From the NCBI RefSeq assembly GCF_019317285.1, contig NZ_CP079218.1, positions 5,766,001 to 5,830,000 on the forward strand: 64,000 nucleotides of DNA, in the 5' to 3' direction. This stretch comes from Pedobacter sp. D749 (GTDB lineage Bacteria; Bacteroidota; Bacteroidia; Sphingobacteriales; Sphingobacteriaceae). Under the pieces are notes generated by a model. That model did not search any database. It worked only from the letters and a program-made list of their open reading frames with translations, and had not been told where the DNA came from. How positions within the stretch are numbered: the first letter of the stretch is position 1; every line of letters begins with the position of its first letter. The position numbers and the translations under genes are program-made. Shown piece by piece: positions 42,475-50,702 of this stretch.

Positions 42475-43101
42475 ATGAAAAGTATCAGCTATAAACAGGT
42501 GGCCTGGCTATTGTTTTTTGCCTATTTTTTTATGCTGATGGTGCAGATTACTTTGCGTTACATTCCGCTGAGTAGTGAAGTATCTTTTCTGCAAATTAAA
42601 CAAACCGAAGTATCAAATATCAAAGCTTATCTCCCTATATTTTATGTGCACGTTTACAGTGCTATATTTATATTATTGGCTGGTTTTACGCAGTTTAATC
42701 CTGAAATTTTATCCAGGTATCCGAAGATACACAAATGGTTAGGCTATTTATACGCGGGTTTTGTATTGTTCCTTGCTGCACCATCTGGCATTTTTATGGG
42801 CTATTTTGCAAATGGAGGCTTAATAGCTAAAACTTCATTTGTTATTTTGGGAGTTTTATGGTTCTGGTTTACATTGAAGGCCATTTTGCTTATCTTGAAA
42901 AGAAAAGTAACGGTCCATAAAAAGTTTATGTACCGCAGTTTTGCCCTGGCAGCTTCAGCCATCACTTTAAGGTTGTGGAAAGTTATTTTAGTATATTTAT
43001 TCCACCCGGCACCGATGGATGTTTATCAGATTATTGCCTGGCTCGGCTGGATCCCCAATTTATTGATCGCCGAATGGCTGATTAAAAAGAAAATTCTTTA
43101 A
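42475..43101 (+). CDS. DUF2306 family membrane protein
   Basis: The 208-residue protein has six hydrophobic segments. The second block 'FYVHVYSAIFILLAGFTQF' and 'HKWLGYLYAGFVLFLAAPSG' with conserved His residues, plus 'VHKKFMYRSFALAASAITLRLW', match DUF2306 (PF10067), a family of membrane proteins with His positions suggestive of haem or metal binding. Function is unknown. It starts immediately after the stop of the small secreted protein and is followed 18 nt later by the YARHG lipoprotein. Confidence 0.82.
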   Translation: MKSISYKQVAWLLFFAYFFMLMVQITLRYIPLSSEVSFLQIKQTEVSNIKAYLPIFYVHVYSAIFILLAGFTQFNPEILSRYPKIHKWLGYLYAGFVLFLAAPSGIFMGYFANGGLIAKTSFVILGVLWFWFTLKAILLILKRKVTVHKKFMYRSFALAASAITLRLWKVILVYLFHPAPMDVYQIIAWLGWIPNLLIAEWLIKKKIL

Positions 43102-43119
43102 TCTATTAAAAAAACATAA

Positions 43120-44004
43120 ATGAAAAAAGTCTTATTATTCGCGCTGATCCCTTTTTTGATGTTATCCTGTAGAGATACTAAGAAAACCAATACCACAAAA
43201 AATACTACGGTAGCCCAACAGGAAATACATAAAGAACTTTATGGTTTTTGGGTCGGCGATTTTTACACTAAAGAAGAGTTGGAATATGATGGCGATATGC
43301 AGGGTTCTTTAGATAAACTGAATATCAACATTAAAAAAATTACTAAGGATACCGTAATTGCACAGAGCGTTGTGGCGGGGAACAGCCGGCCATTATTGGG
43401 TAAACTATCAGAAGATGGAAGTAAAATCACTTTTATTTTAGATGAACCCGGTAGCCATAAGTACGATGGGAAGTTTGAAATTACCCTGGTTGGCGATACC
43501 CTAATCGGCAAATGGAATGCCTATAATAAAGAGCTTAAATGGCCTGAAAAAGAATTTAAATTATTAAAAAAGAAATTCGAATACAATGCAAGTTTGATGT
43601 TGCCCACAGAAGCGAGCTACGTAGATTGGAGCGAGCATAAAATGATAAAAAGAGTGGATACAGCAGAAGATGGAAGAGTAGATACGCTCGAGGCTAATCC
43701 TTTTTACAGAAGTGCATCCGATCAGATTTTTAAATTAAATGCTTCTACCAATCTGCTTAAAGAAGACGATGTAAAGAATTTAAGGAAATTAGACTTACAG
43801 ATTATTAAAAATACCATTTTCGCCAGACATGGTTACGTCTTTAAAAAACCAACTTTCAGAAATTTTTTCGATCCTGTAGAATGGTATGTCCCTGTTAAAA
43901 ACAACGTTGATGATGATTTAACGTCGATAGAAAATAAAAATATCAAGTTATTAGATCGCTTTACCAAATATGCGGAAGACAATTATGATGCTTTTGGCCG
44001 TTAA
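43120..44004 (+). CDS. YARHG-domain lipoprotein
   Basis: The 294-residue protein starts MKKVLLFALIPFLMLSC, with a lipobox ending at Cys17. Residues ~30-160 look like a beta-rich ligand or scaffold domain ('IHKELYGFWVGDFY', 'ITLVGDTLIGKWNAYNKEL'). The C-terminal ~75 residues are a YARHG domain (PF13308), shown by 'IIKNTIFARHGYVFKKPTF' and 'FFDPVEWYVPVKNNVDD'. YARHG domains are extracellular and thought to bind peptidoglycan or surface structures. It is probably co-transcribed with the DUF2306 and DUF1232 genes (gaps 18 and 17 nt). Confidence 0.85.
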   Translation: MKKVLLFALIPFLMLSCRDTKKTNTTKNTTVAQQEIHKELYGFWVGDFYTKEELEYDGDMQGSLDKLNINIKKITKDTVIAQSVVAGNSRPLLGKLSEDGSKITFILDEPGSHKYDGKFEITLVGDTLIGKWNAYNKELKWPEKEFKLLKKKFEYNASLMLPTEASYVDWSEHKMIKRVDTAEDGRVDTLEANPFYRSASDQIFKLNASTNLLKEDDVKNLRKLDLQIIKNTIFARHGYVFKKPTFRNFFDPVEWYVPVKNNVDDDLTSIENKNIKLLDRFTKYAEDNYDAFGR

Positions 44005-44021
44005 TTTGTAAAGTATTAATT

Positions 44022-44450
44022 ATGAAACTGAATAGGGATAAAATACTCGGATTTTTTAAGAAATCGCAAAGCAAAGCCTCTGTAATCTTAAGTGATAAAA
44101 CCAAAGCCAGCAATACCATTAAAGATGCGCTTGGTAAGGCGGTAACCAATAAAGGTGATTTGGAAGGAGTTTGGACCAAACTGGTATTGTTGTTTGCGGT
44201 ATCTAAAGATTATGTGAATGGCGATTATACCGAAATTCCTAAAAGATCAATTATTGCCATTTTAGGAGGACTGATTTATTTCTTATCTCCTATTGATGTG
44301 ATTCCGGATTTTGTACCTGTTTTAGGTTTCATTGATGACATCTATATCTTAAATCTGGTATACAGGCAGGTGCTCAAAGACCTGGAAAAATATAAAGTCT
44401 GGAAAGATGCCCAGGGAAAAATAATAGATTTAGATGGCTCAACCACATAA
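44022..44450 (+). CDS. YkvA family (DUF1232) membrane protein
   Basis: The 142-residue protein has the DUF1232 core 'IPKRSIIAILGGLIYFLSPI', continuing 'DVIPDFVPVLGFIDDIYIL', a hydrophobic hairpin with the P-x-D-x-I-P-D motif. N-terminal ~60 residues are basic and soluble. Function of the family is unknown. Its 3' end overlaps the DUF2752 gene by 17 nt, so translation is coupled. Confidence 0.88.
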   Translation: MKLNRDKILGFFKKSQSKASVILSDKTKASNTIKDALGKAVTNKGDLEGVWTKLVLLFAVSKDYVNGDYTEIPKRSIIAILGGLIYFLSPIDVIPDFVPVLGFIDDIYILNLVYRQVLKDLEKYKVWKDAQGKIIDLDGSTT

Positions 44451-44754
44451 AAGTTTTTTAGACTGGTTGGGCGAGCATCTTTTCAGTTGTCCGTTTAAAA
44501 CCCATTTCGGGATCGATTGTCCGGGTTGTGGCTTGCAACGCTCAGTTTTAGCATTATTTCGTGGCGATTTAATCGCATCATTCAAGTTTTACCCTGCAAC
44601 AATCCCGCTTATCTTTGTTATAATATTCACCATTGTGCATCTTAAGGTTGATTTTAAGTTTGGTGCACAGCTAATAAAAATCGTTTTTGCAGGGGTTGCA
44701 GTAATTATTTTAATCAATTACATTTACAAAATATACACTCACCAATTTATCTAA
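44434..44754 (+). CDS. DUF2752 family small membrane protein
   Basis: The 106-residue protein has the DUF2752 (PF10825) signature 'FSCPFKTHFGIDCPGCGLQR', followed by 'SVLALFRGDL', and two transmembrane helices ('TIPLIFVIIFTIVHL', 'IVFAGVAVIILINYIY'). The three cysteines in C-P-x-C-G type spacing could bind a metal or lipid-facing group. Function is unknown; DUF2752 genes commonly sit beside CCC-motif or DUF4190 genes, as here (gap 8 nt). Confidence 0.85.
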   Translation: MAQPHKSFLDWLGEHLFSCPFKTHFGIDCPGCGLQRSVLALFRGDLIASFKFYPATIPLIFVIIFTIVHLKVDFKFGAQLIKIVFAGVAVIILINYIYKIYTHQFI

Positions 44755-44762
44755 ATATACCT

Positions 44763-45260
44763 ATGTCAGAAGAACAGGAAAATCCTCAAGAAAATAGACC
44801 TATAGATCTTTCAAAGAATCAAAATCCCGAACCAGCCCCTTTTCAGCCACTTGATCAGGGACCTGCAACGCCACCACCTTTCCAACAACCGCCGCCATTT
44901 CAGCAGCCACCACCGTTTGGCCAGTTTGGAGGGGGAGGTTTTGGTCAGCAGAACTTACCAAATGCTACAGCTTCTCTCGTATTGGGTATTTTAGCGATCC
45001 CAGCTTGTTGTTTCTACGGGATATTTGGAGTGATATTTGGTGTAATTGCATGGATATTAGGTGCTGGTGATATGAAAAAATATCAGCTTAACCCGGGTTT
45101 ATACACAGAATCATCATATAAAAATGCAAAAGCAGGTAAAATCTGCGGAATGATTGCGACTATTTTAAGTGTGTTATTTATCGTGATCGTTGTATTAATG
45201 ATAGCTGGAGCAATTACTAATCCTCAAATGTTTGATAACTTTATCAAAGGTTTGAAATAG
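44763..45260 (+). CDS. DUF4190-type membrane protein with Pro/Gln-rich N-terminal repeat
   Basis: The 165-residue protein has a cytosolic N-terminus containing tandem PPPFQQPPPFQQPPPFGQF and a Gly-rich stretch, then two transmembrane helices: 'ASLVLGILAIPACCFYGIFG' and 'AGKICGMIATILSVLFIVIV', with a conserved loop 'GAGDMKKY'. The double Cys next to the first helix suggests lipid modification. This matches the DUF4190/interferon-induced-transmembrane-like proteins that accompany DUF2752 genes. Function is unknown. A terminator at 45287-45320 closes the cluster. Confidence 0.82.
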   Translation: MSEEQENPQENRPIDLSKNQNPEPAPFQPLDQGPATPPPFQQPPPFQQPPPFGQFGGGGFGQQNLPNATASLVLGILAIPACCFYGIFGVIFGVIAWILGAGDMKKYQLNPGLYTESSYKNAKAGKICGMIATILSVLFIVIVVLMIAGAITNPQMFDNFIKGLK

Positions 45261-45286
45261 ATCATTAATTTTACCTTAAAAATATA

Positions 45287-45320
45287 AATCGGATGGCGCA
45301 TGCCATTCGATTTTCTTATT
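45287..45320 (+). terminator. Terminator of the DUF1232-DUF2752-DUF4190 cluster
   Basis: AATCGGATGGC-GCAT-GCCATTCGATT is an 11-bp stem with one wobble, followed by TTTCTTATTTTT. Confidence 0.78.
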
Positions 45321-45324
45321 TTTG
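45317..45324 (+). promoter_or_regulatory. Candidate -7 box (TATTTTTG) for brxA, overlapping the terminator tail
   Basis: TATTTTTG matches TAnnTTTG, 33 nt before the ATG; the preceding terminator hairpin occupies the -33 position, so promoter and terminator overlap. Confidence 0.45.
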
Positions 45325-45357
45325 TACTATTGATATTGTAAAATAAAAACTAAGATA

Positions 45358-45768
45358 ATGTATCCAGAATATTTAGTAGAGCCAATGCGTAAGGAATTAA
45401 CTAACGTTGGTTTTCAAGAGTTAAAAAATGCAGCAGACGTAGATCAGGCTATTAAAGGCGAAGGAACTGTGTTGGTTGTGGTGAACTCAGTTTGTGGTTG
45501 CGCAGCAGCAAATGCGCGTCCGGCAGCTCGCGCAGCAGCCGCACACGAAAAACATCCTGATAAATTGGTTACTGTTTTTGCAGGCATGGAAAAAGAAGCT
45601 GTAGATCAGGCTAGAAATTATATGATGCCTTTTCCTCCATCATCTCCGGCAATGGCTTTGTTTAAAGATGGTAAATTGGTTCATATGATCGAGCGCCACC
45701 AGATTGAAGGCAGACCAGCACAGATGATTGCGGATAACCTGATCGGTGCTTTTGAACAATATTGCTAA
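45358..45768 (+). CDS. brxA: Bacilliredoxin, BrxA/BrxB (YphP/YqiW) family
   Basis: The 136-residue protein has the family motif C-G-C at Cys46-Gly47-Cys48 in 'VVVNSVCGCAAANARPAARAA'-type context, then 'VFAGMEKEAVDQAR', 'PFPPSSPAMALFKDGKLVHM' and 'IERHQIEGRP', all diagnostic of DUF1094/bacilliredoxins. These proteins remove bacillithiol from S-bacillithiolated proteins; bacillithiol disulfide formed is then reduced by YpdA. A YpdA-type gene is at 14031 in this window, so a bacillithiol redox system is likely present. It is monocistronic, closed by a terminator at 45825-45853. Confidence 0.92.
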   Translation: MYPEYLVEPMRKELTNVGFQELKNAADVDQAIKGEGTVLVVVNSVCGCAAANARPAARAAAAHEKHPDKLVTVFAGMEKEAVDQARNYMMPFPPSSPAMALFKDGKLVHMIERHQIEGRPAQMIADNLIGAFEQYC

Positions 45769-45824
45769 CATTTAATCACAGCTTGTTGGCTTACACCGAT
45801 AGGTGATTCTTAAAATTATATTGA

Positions 45825-45853
45825 AAAGGTGAATGGAAACATTCGCCTTTTTA
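45825..45853 (+). terminator. Rho-independent terminator of brxA
   Basis: AAAGGTGAATG-GAAA-CATTCGCCTTT with one wobble pair and a GNRA-type tetraloop, followed by TTT. Confidence 0.85.
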
Positions 45854-45875
45854 TATTTATGAGTTTCGTTAATTT

Positions 45876-45999
45876 GTCATCCTGAATGCAATGAAGGATC
45901 TAAATAGAGACAATATATACGTAAATAATTAGATCTGTATTATTATATTTTAAGGTTCCGTGTATTCAGTTAGAGATTCTTCACTGCGTTCAGAATGAC
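45876..45999. repeat. Family B-type inverted repeat (GTCATCCTGAA...TTCAGAATGAC)
   Basis: The ends GTCATCCTGAATGCAATG and CACTGCGTTCAGAATGAC are inverted; AAGGATCT and AGATTCTT are inner partners. It fills the gap between brxA and the convergent cdaA gene. Confidence 0.65.
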
Positions 46000-46045
46000 A
46001 ACACTCTTATCTGTGTAATCATTTAAAATCACCTTAATCGGTGCA

Positions 46046-46846
46046 TTAAAAATCCTTATTCAGCAACTTCTCCAGTTCTCCGAAAGAAACATTCATTCTT
46101 ACCCTTCCTTGTTTGGCATATGATATTTCTCCGGTTTCTTCTGATATAATTACCGCAACAGCATCAGTTGTTTCTGAAACACCAATACCTGCACGGTGCC
46201 TTAATCCAAATTGGGAAGGTAACTGGTCGTTATCAGTTAAAGGCAAAATACAGCTGGCACTTTTAATTCTGTTTTCTGAGATCACTACGGCACCATCGTG
46301 TAGTGGACTGTTTTTCTGGAAGATACTTTCCAGCAAACGTTTCGATATTTTGGAGTCAACAAATTCGCAGCTATTGGCAAAAAATTGTTCGTCGTAAAAT
46401 TTAACGAATACGATTAATGCCCCTGTACGTGTTTTCTTCATGCTTTTACAGGCGTCGATAATTGGTTTTATTCGCGTTAAATTATTCCTTTCAATTTCTT
46501 TCCGGCCAAATAAATAACCCCACCACGCTTTATTTTTTTGTAAAAAAGCATTTTTCCCGATCAGTAAAAGGAAGCGCCTGATCTCCGGGTGGAAAATTAC
46601 GATCAATGCAATAATCCCCACGCTCATAAACTTTTCTATGATTGCGGTCAATAACTCCATGTGTAAAGCCTTTACTATCCAGTAAAAAACTGTAATAATA
46701 AACATTCCAACAAGCAGGTTAACAGCTAGTGTATTGCGGATTAGGGTATAAACGTAGTAAATTAATAAGGCCACCAAAATAATATCAACGATATCAGTTG
46801 GCGATACTTTAAGGAAGTCAAAATCAAAACCTTTCATTAGTGGCAA
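46046..46846 (-). CDS. cdaA: Diadenylate cyclase CdaA
   Basis: The 266-residue protein has three N-terminal transmembrane helices (residues ~18-86) and a DisA_N/DAC domain from ~105, with the catalytic motifs DGA (184-186) in 'SPLHDGAVVIS' and RHR (216-218) in 'FGLRHRAGIGV'. It makes c-di-AMP from two ATP, a messenger for osmolyte and wall homeostasis. The gene follows folP on the same strand (110-nt gap); the folP-cdaA order is common in Bacteroidota, whereas Firmicutes pair cdaA with cdaR/glmM. Confidence 0.95.
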   Translation of the reverse strand: MPLMKGFDFDFLKVSPTDIVDIILVALLIYYVYTLIRNTLAVNLLVGMFIITVFYWIVKALHMELLTAIIEKFMSVGIIALIVIFHPEIRRFLLLIGKNAFLQKNKAWWGYLFGRKEIERNNLTRIKPIIDACKSMKKTRTGALIVFVKFYDEQFFANSCEFVDSKISKRLLESIFQKNSPLHDGAVVISENRIKSASCILPLTDNDQLPSQFGLRHRAGIGVSETTDAVAVIISEETGEISYAKQGRVRMNVSFGELEKLLNKDF

Positions 46847-46956
46847 GATAGCAAAACGGATTTCAGTTTACAATATTAGGTTAATTGTTTAAAGCTGTTA
46901 ATTGTAGATAAAATATTATAGATGTACAGAAACGCTAACCGCTATGCGCCAGCCGC

Positions 46957-47808
46957 TCAACCTAACCTCTCCACCAACCGCACACACTCTACCGCTTCCT
47001 TAACATCATGTACCCTTAAAATACCTGCGCCTTTTTGCAGCGCAATGGTATTAAGTACAGAAGTTCCGTTCAGGGCCTCTGCTGCTGAAGTTCCAAGCGT
47101 TTTATAAATCATTCCTTTACGTGAAAAACCGACTAAAATGGGCAATTTGAAAATTTTAAAAGCCTCCATTTGCCTGAGCAACTCGTAATTATGTTCGGTC
47201 GTTTTTCCGAAGCCAAAACCAGGATCTATGATTATATCATGGACGCGCAGGGCCTTAAGTGCCGCAACTTTTTTCGCCAGGTAATCGATTACTTCCAGCA
47301 ATACATTATTATAAACAGGATTTTGATGCATATTTTGAGGAGTTCCCTGCATGTGCATCATCATGTAAGGCACCTGTAGCTTAGCTACTGTCTCGAACAT
47401 CTGCTCATCCATATCGCCTGCGGCAATGTCGTTAATGATGTGTGCGCCGGCAGAAATGGTTTCCTGAGCAACTTTTGCCCTGAAAGTATCGATAGAAATG
47501 ACTGCTTCCGGAAATGTTTTTACCAAACTTTCTACCACAGGTACCACACGGTCTATTTCTTCATTGATTGAAATGTCCTTTGCGCCTGGTCTCGATGAGT
47601 ATCCTCCTATATCAATAAATGTAGCACCTTCATAAAGAAACCGGGCTGCTTTGATTAAAGCCTCGTCTATTGATTTTGTGCGGCTATTGTCGTAAAAAGA
47701 ATCGGGGGTTATATTTAAAATACCCATCACTTTTGGGCTGCTTAAATCGATCAGTCTACCCTTAATATTTAAGCTTTTTTTGGGCTCAAAAAAGTTTTTT
47801 TCTGCCAT
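46957..47808 (-). CDS. folP: Dihydropteroate synthase
   Basis: The 283-residue TIM-barrel protein has 'MGILNITPDSFYDNS' (loop 1), 'ATFIDIGGYSSRPGA', 'ISIDTFRAKVAQETI', 'IINDIAAGD', 'YMMMHMQGTPQNM', 'IIDPGFGFGKTTEHN' and 'VGFSRKGMI', all standard FolP motifs. It joins 7,8-dihydropterin pyrophosphate with p-aminobenzoate and is the sulfonamide target. Loop 1 has Tyr and Asp-Asn-Ser after TPDSF, typical of Bacteroidota. It is divergent from the DUF1599 operon; cdaA follows it. Confidence 0.96.
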   Translation of the reverse strand: MAEKNFFEPKKSLNIKGRLIDLSSPKVMGILNITPDSFYDNSRTKSIDEALIKAARFLYEGATFIDIGGYSSRPGAKDISINEEIDRVVPVVESLVKTFPEAVISIDTFRAKVAQETISAGAHIINDIAAGDMDEQMFETVAKLQVPYMMMHMQGTPQNMHQNPVYNNVLLEVIDYLAKKVAALKALRVHDIIIDPGFGFGKTTEHNYELLRQMEAFKIFKLPILVGFSRKGMIYKTLGTSAAEALNGTSVLNTIALQKGAGILRVHDVKEAVECVRLVERLG

Positions 47809-47825
47809 AATAAACCCTTTCGGGA

Positions 47826-47855
47826 TTTGGGTTTCGCTTTAAAAATGTATCTTTA
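47826..47855 (+). promoter_or_regulatory. Promoter of the DUF1599-aroK operon (TTTG-N18-TATCTTTA)
   Basis: TTTG at 47826-47829 and TATCTTTA at 47848-47855 in the folP divergent region. Confidence 0.6.
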
Positions 47856-47901
47856 GCTTTTGTTTTTTCAGAACAAAAATACACTAAAAACTAAATAATT
47901 A

Positions 47902-48453
47902 TTGGCTTTGACACAAACAAATACCTCTACCGAGTTTGATGAAGTGATTGCAGTTTGCAGATCATTATTTTTAAAAAAAACTAAAGATTATGGCACTGCT
48001 TGGCGGATTTTAAGACCAAGTTCGATTACTGACCAGATTTTTATCAAAGCACAACGCATCCGTACCCTGGAAGAAAAAAAAGTAAGTAAGGTGGGAGAGG
48101 GTGTGATTTCTGAATACATTGGGATTATTAATTATTGTGTTATTGCCATGATGCAGCTGGAATTGACCGAAAGCGACCCCAATGAAATGCCCTATGATGA
48201 AGTTGAAAAAAGGTTTGTAGAAAAGGTAACAGAAACTAAAGATTTAATGTTTGCTAAAAACCACGATTATGGTGAGGCCTGGCGCGATATGCGCATTAGC
48301 TCGTTAACCGACCTGATTTTGATGAAAATATTTAGGGTTAAACAGATAGAAGATAACGAAGGACAGACGCTGGCTTCAGAGGGTGTTAATGCGAATTATC
48401 AGGATATGCTGAACTATTCGGTTTTCGCGCTGATCAAACTCGGCGTTAAATAA
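47902..48453 (+). CDS. DUF1599 domain protein with internal duplication
   Basis: The 183-residue protein consists of two copies of the same ~75-residue unit. Unit one has 'KTKDYGTAWRILRPSSITDQ' and 'EYIGIINYCVIAMMQLEL'; unit two has 'KNHDYGEAWRDMRISSLTDL' and 'NYQDMLNYSVFALIKLGV'. This is DUF1599 (PF07659), resembling nucleotide pyrophosphohydrolase helices, function unproven. No ATG is available; the start is TTG at 47902 (or TTG 47908 two codons later). It heads the operon with the BT_3928, dppB-like, DinB and aroK genes. Confidence 0.85.
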   Translation: MALTQTNTSTEFDEVIAVCRSLFLKKTKDYGTAWRILRPSSITDQIFIKAQRIRTLEEKKVSKVGEGVISEYIGIINYCVIAMMQLELTESDPNEMPYDEVEKRFVEKVTETKDLMFAKNHDYGEAWRDMRISSLTDLILMKIFRVKQIEDNEGQTLASEGVNANYQDMLNYSVFALIKLGVK

Positions 48454-48489
48454 ATAGCATTATAAGCCTTTAAAAAAATAAATATATAG

Positions 48490-49641
48490 ATGCGAAATAT
48501 ACTTTTAAGATTCTCCAGGATTTTTGTCGGTGCTTTATTCATATTTTCAGGATTAATCAAAGCTAACGATCCGCTTGGCTTTGGTTATAAGCTGCAGGAA
48601 TATTTTGAAGTTTTTCATATGAATTTCCTCAGCGGTATGGCCACAGGTATTGCCATTTTGCTCTGTACTTTGGAAATTGTGCTGGGTGCGTTATTGTTAT
48701 TGGGTTTCTGGAGTAAAAAAATAGCCTGGGGCTTGTTGTTGCTGATAATCTTTTTTACGCTGTTAACATTTATTTCTGCCGCATTTAAAGTGGTTACCAG
48801 CTGCGGTTGTTTTGGCGATGCCATTCCACTAACGCCTTGGCAATCGTTCAGTAAAGACCTGATTCTTTTGGCACTGATTATTGTAGTTTTCTTAAACAAA
48901 AACCTCATTCAGCCATTATTTAAAAAAGAAACTACACAAAGAAATATTGCCATCATAGTAACGCTTGTATCCTTAGGTTTTGGGTTATATACTTACAATG
49001 TTTTGCCGGTTATTGACTTCCTGCCTTATAAAGTTGGGGCACATCTTCCCTCGTTAATGGTAATCCCTCCGGGAGAAAAGCCTGATGAATTCGAAATCAT
49101 GTACCACCTCAAGAATAAAAAGACCAAAGAGGAGAAAGATATGAGCGATAAGGCCTATCTTAAAACTGAGATCTGGAAAGATGACAATTGGGAAATTATT
49201 GGTGAACCGGCAAAAAGACTGCTTAAAAAAGGCTTTGAGCCTAAAATCAAAGATTTGAACATTACTGATGCTTCAGGCACTGATTATACCAAGGAACTAA
49301 TTGAAAATCCATACTATAATCTGATTTTTGTGGCTTACGATCTTCATAATACAAATGAGGCAGCTATTGGTAAATTAAATGCACTTGCCATTAATGCTAC
49401 ACAGCAGTTTAATATCCGTACGGTTTTGCTTACTTCCAATTCAGCACAGGATGCTCAGGCGTTTATCAAAAAGAACAACTTGTTTTCTGAAGTGTTTTAT
49501 GCAGATGCAGTGCCTTTAAAAAGCATGGTAAGGGCAAATCCTGGTGTTTTGTTAATGAAGAATGGTGTGGTGATTAATAAATGGCATTTTCATAATGTGC
49601 CGACTTTTGACCAGTTAAGCAGAAAATATTTCGATAAATAA
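48490..49641 (+). CDS. BT_3928 family: DoxX-like membrane domain plus thioredoxin-like tail
   Basis: The 383-residue protein has an N-terminal four-helix DoxX/MauE-like membrane domain: 'FSRIFVGALFIFSGLIKAND' at the start, then 'LEIVLGALLLLGFWSKK' and 'VVTSCGCFGDAIPLTPWQSF' with the Cys-Gly-Cys motif of this family. A periplasmic region follows, and the last ~110 residues ('IRTVLLTSNSAQDAQAFI', 'FYADAVPLKSMVRANPG') look like a thioredoxin fold without CxxC. MauE-like domains move electrons to periplasmic thiols; this role here is inferred. The DUF1599-BT_3928 order is conserved in Bacteroidota. Confidence 0.85.
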   Translation: MRNILLRFSRIFVGALFIFSGLIKANDPLGFGYKLQEYFEVFHMNFLSGMATGIAILLCTLEIVLGALLLLGFWSKKIAWGLLLLIIFFTLLTFISAAFKVVTSCGCFGDAIPLTPWQSFSKDLILLALIIVVFLNKNLIQPLFKKETTQRNIAIIVTLVSLGFGLYTYNVLPVIDFLPYKVGAHLPSLMVIPPGEKPDEFEIMYHLKNKKTKEEKDMSDKAYLKTEIWKDDNWEIIGEPAKRLLKKGFEPKIKDLNITDASGTDYTKELIENPYYNLIFVAYDLHNTNEAAIGKLNALAINATQQFNIRTVLLTSNSAQDAQAFIKKNNLFSEVFYADAVPLKSMVRANPGVLLMKNGVVINKWHFHNVPTFDQLSRKYFDK

Positions 49642-49643
49642 AT

Positions 49644-50699
49644 ATGATCGGATACGCACTGAAAAAACTGATGTATGGACTACTGGTAATGGGTGGTGTA
49701 ATATTGGTTGTTTTTGTGCTGTTTAATATTTTGCCCGGCGATCCTGCAAGGATGACAATGGGGCAGCGAGCCGATGTTCAGTCACTTGAAGCAGTTCGCA
49801 AAGAATTTGGTTTAGACCGATCAAAGCCTGTGCAGTTTATTTTATATATTAACGATTTATCTCCAATCAGCATTGTGGATAACAATAGTACCAGTCAGCA
49901 GAAATATCATTATGCAAAACTGATTGCTTTTGATAAAAAAGTACTGGCGTTAAAATGGCCCTATCTGCGGAGCTCGTACCAAACCAAACGCGATGTAACT
50001 GCAATCCTTTCTGAAACCGTACCAAATACCTTCATCCTTGCTTTAACTGCAATGATTTTTGCAACCATCATTGGTGTGTTTTTGGGTGTGCTATCAGCGG
50101 TTTATAAAGATTCATGGATTGATAAATCAGCAAATGCATTTGCCATTTTAGGAATATCTGCACCTTCTTTTTTTGCGGGAATTATTATTGCCTGGCTTTT
50201 CGGATTTGTGCTGAGCAACTATACAGGTTTAAAAATGAGTGGCAGCTTATATTCTTACGATCCGTTTAATGGTGAGGTATTGACCCTGAGAAATTTATGG
50301 TTACCAATGATAACGCTAGGTTTAAGGCCTTTGGCCATTATAGTGCAGCTTACCAGAAGTGCCATGCTGGATGTTCTGGCGCAGGATTACATCAGGACTG
50401 CAAGGGCTAAAGGCTTAAGTAGAAATGCCATAATTTATAAACACGCTTTAAAAAACGCCATGAACCCGGTTATTACCGCTATCTCAGGATGGTTTGCCTC
50501 TTTATTGGCGGGTTCTTTTTTTGTAGAGTACATTTTCGGCTATAACGGCTTAGGAAGAACAACGGTAACCGCTTTAGAAATGTCCGATTTTCCCGTTGTA
50601 ATGGGTTCAATTCTTTTTATCGCTTTCGTATTTGTAGTCATTAATATCCTGGTTGATATTTTATATGCTTATGTCGATCCAAGAGTTAAATTAAGTTAG
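49644..50699 (+). CDS. ABC transporter permease, DppB/OppB type
   Basis: The 351-residue membrane protein is a peptide-type permease (BPD_transp_1): 'GVILVVFVLFNILPGDPARM' near the N-terminus, then 'VPNTFILALTAMIFATIIGV', the coupling-helix motif 'QDYIRTARAKGLSRNAIIYKHALKNA', and 'GSFFVEYIFGYNGLGRTTV'. A ~50-residue insert around residues 70-110 is a periplasmic loop longer than in E. coli DppB. The partner permease DppC, ATPases and binding protein are not in the operon, so the rest of the transporter must be elsewhere. It begins 2 nt after the BT_3928 gene. Confidence 0.92.
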   Translation: MIGYALKKLMYGLLVMGGVILVVFVLFNILPGDPARMTMGQRADVQSLEAVRKEFGLDRSKPVQFILYINDLSPISIVDNNSTSQQKYHYAKLIAFDKKVLALKWPYLRSSYQTKRDVTAILSETVPNTFILALTAMIFATIIGVFLGVLSAVYKDSWIDKSANAFAILGISAPSFFAGIIIAWLFGFVLSNYTGLKMSGSLYSYDPFNGEVLTLRNLWLPMITLGLRPLAIIVQLTRSAMLDVLAQDYIRTARAKGLSRNAIIYKHALKNAMNPVITAISGWFASLLAGSFFVEYIFGYNGLGRTTVTALEMSDFPVVMGSILFIAFVFVVINILVDILYAYVDPRVKLS

Positions 50700-50702
50700 G
50701 TT

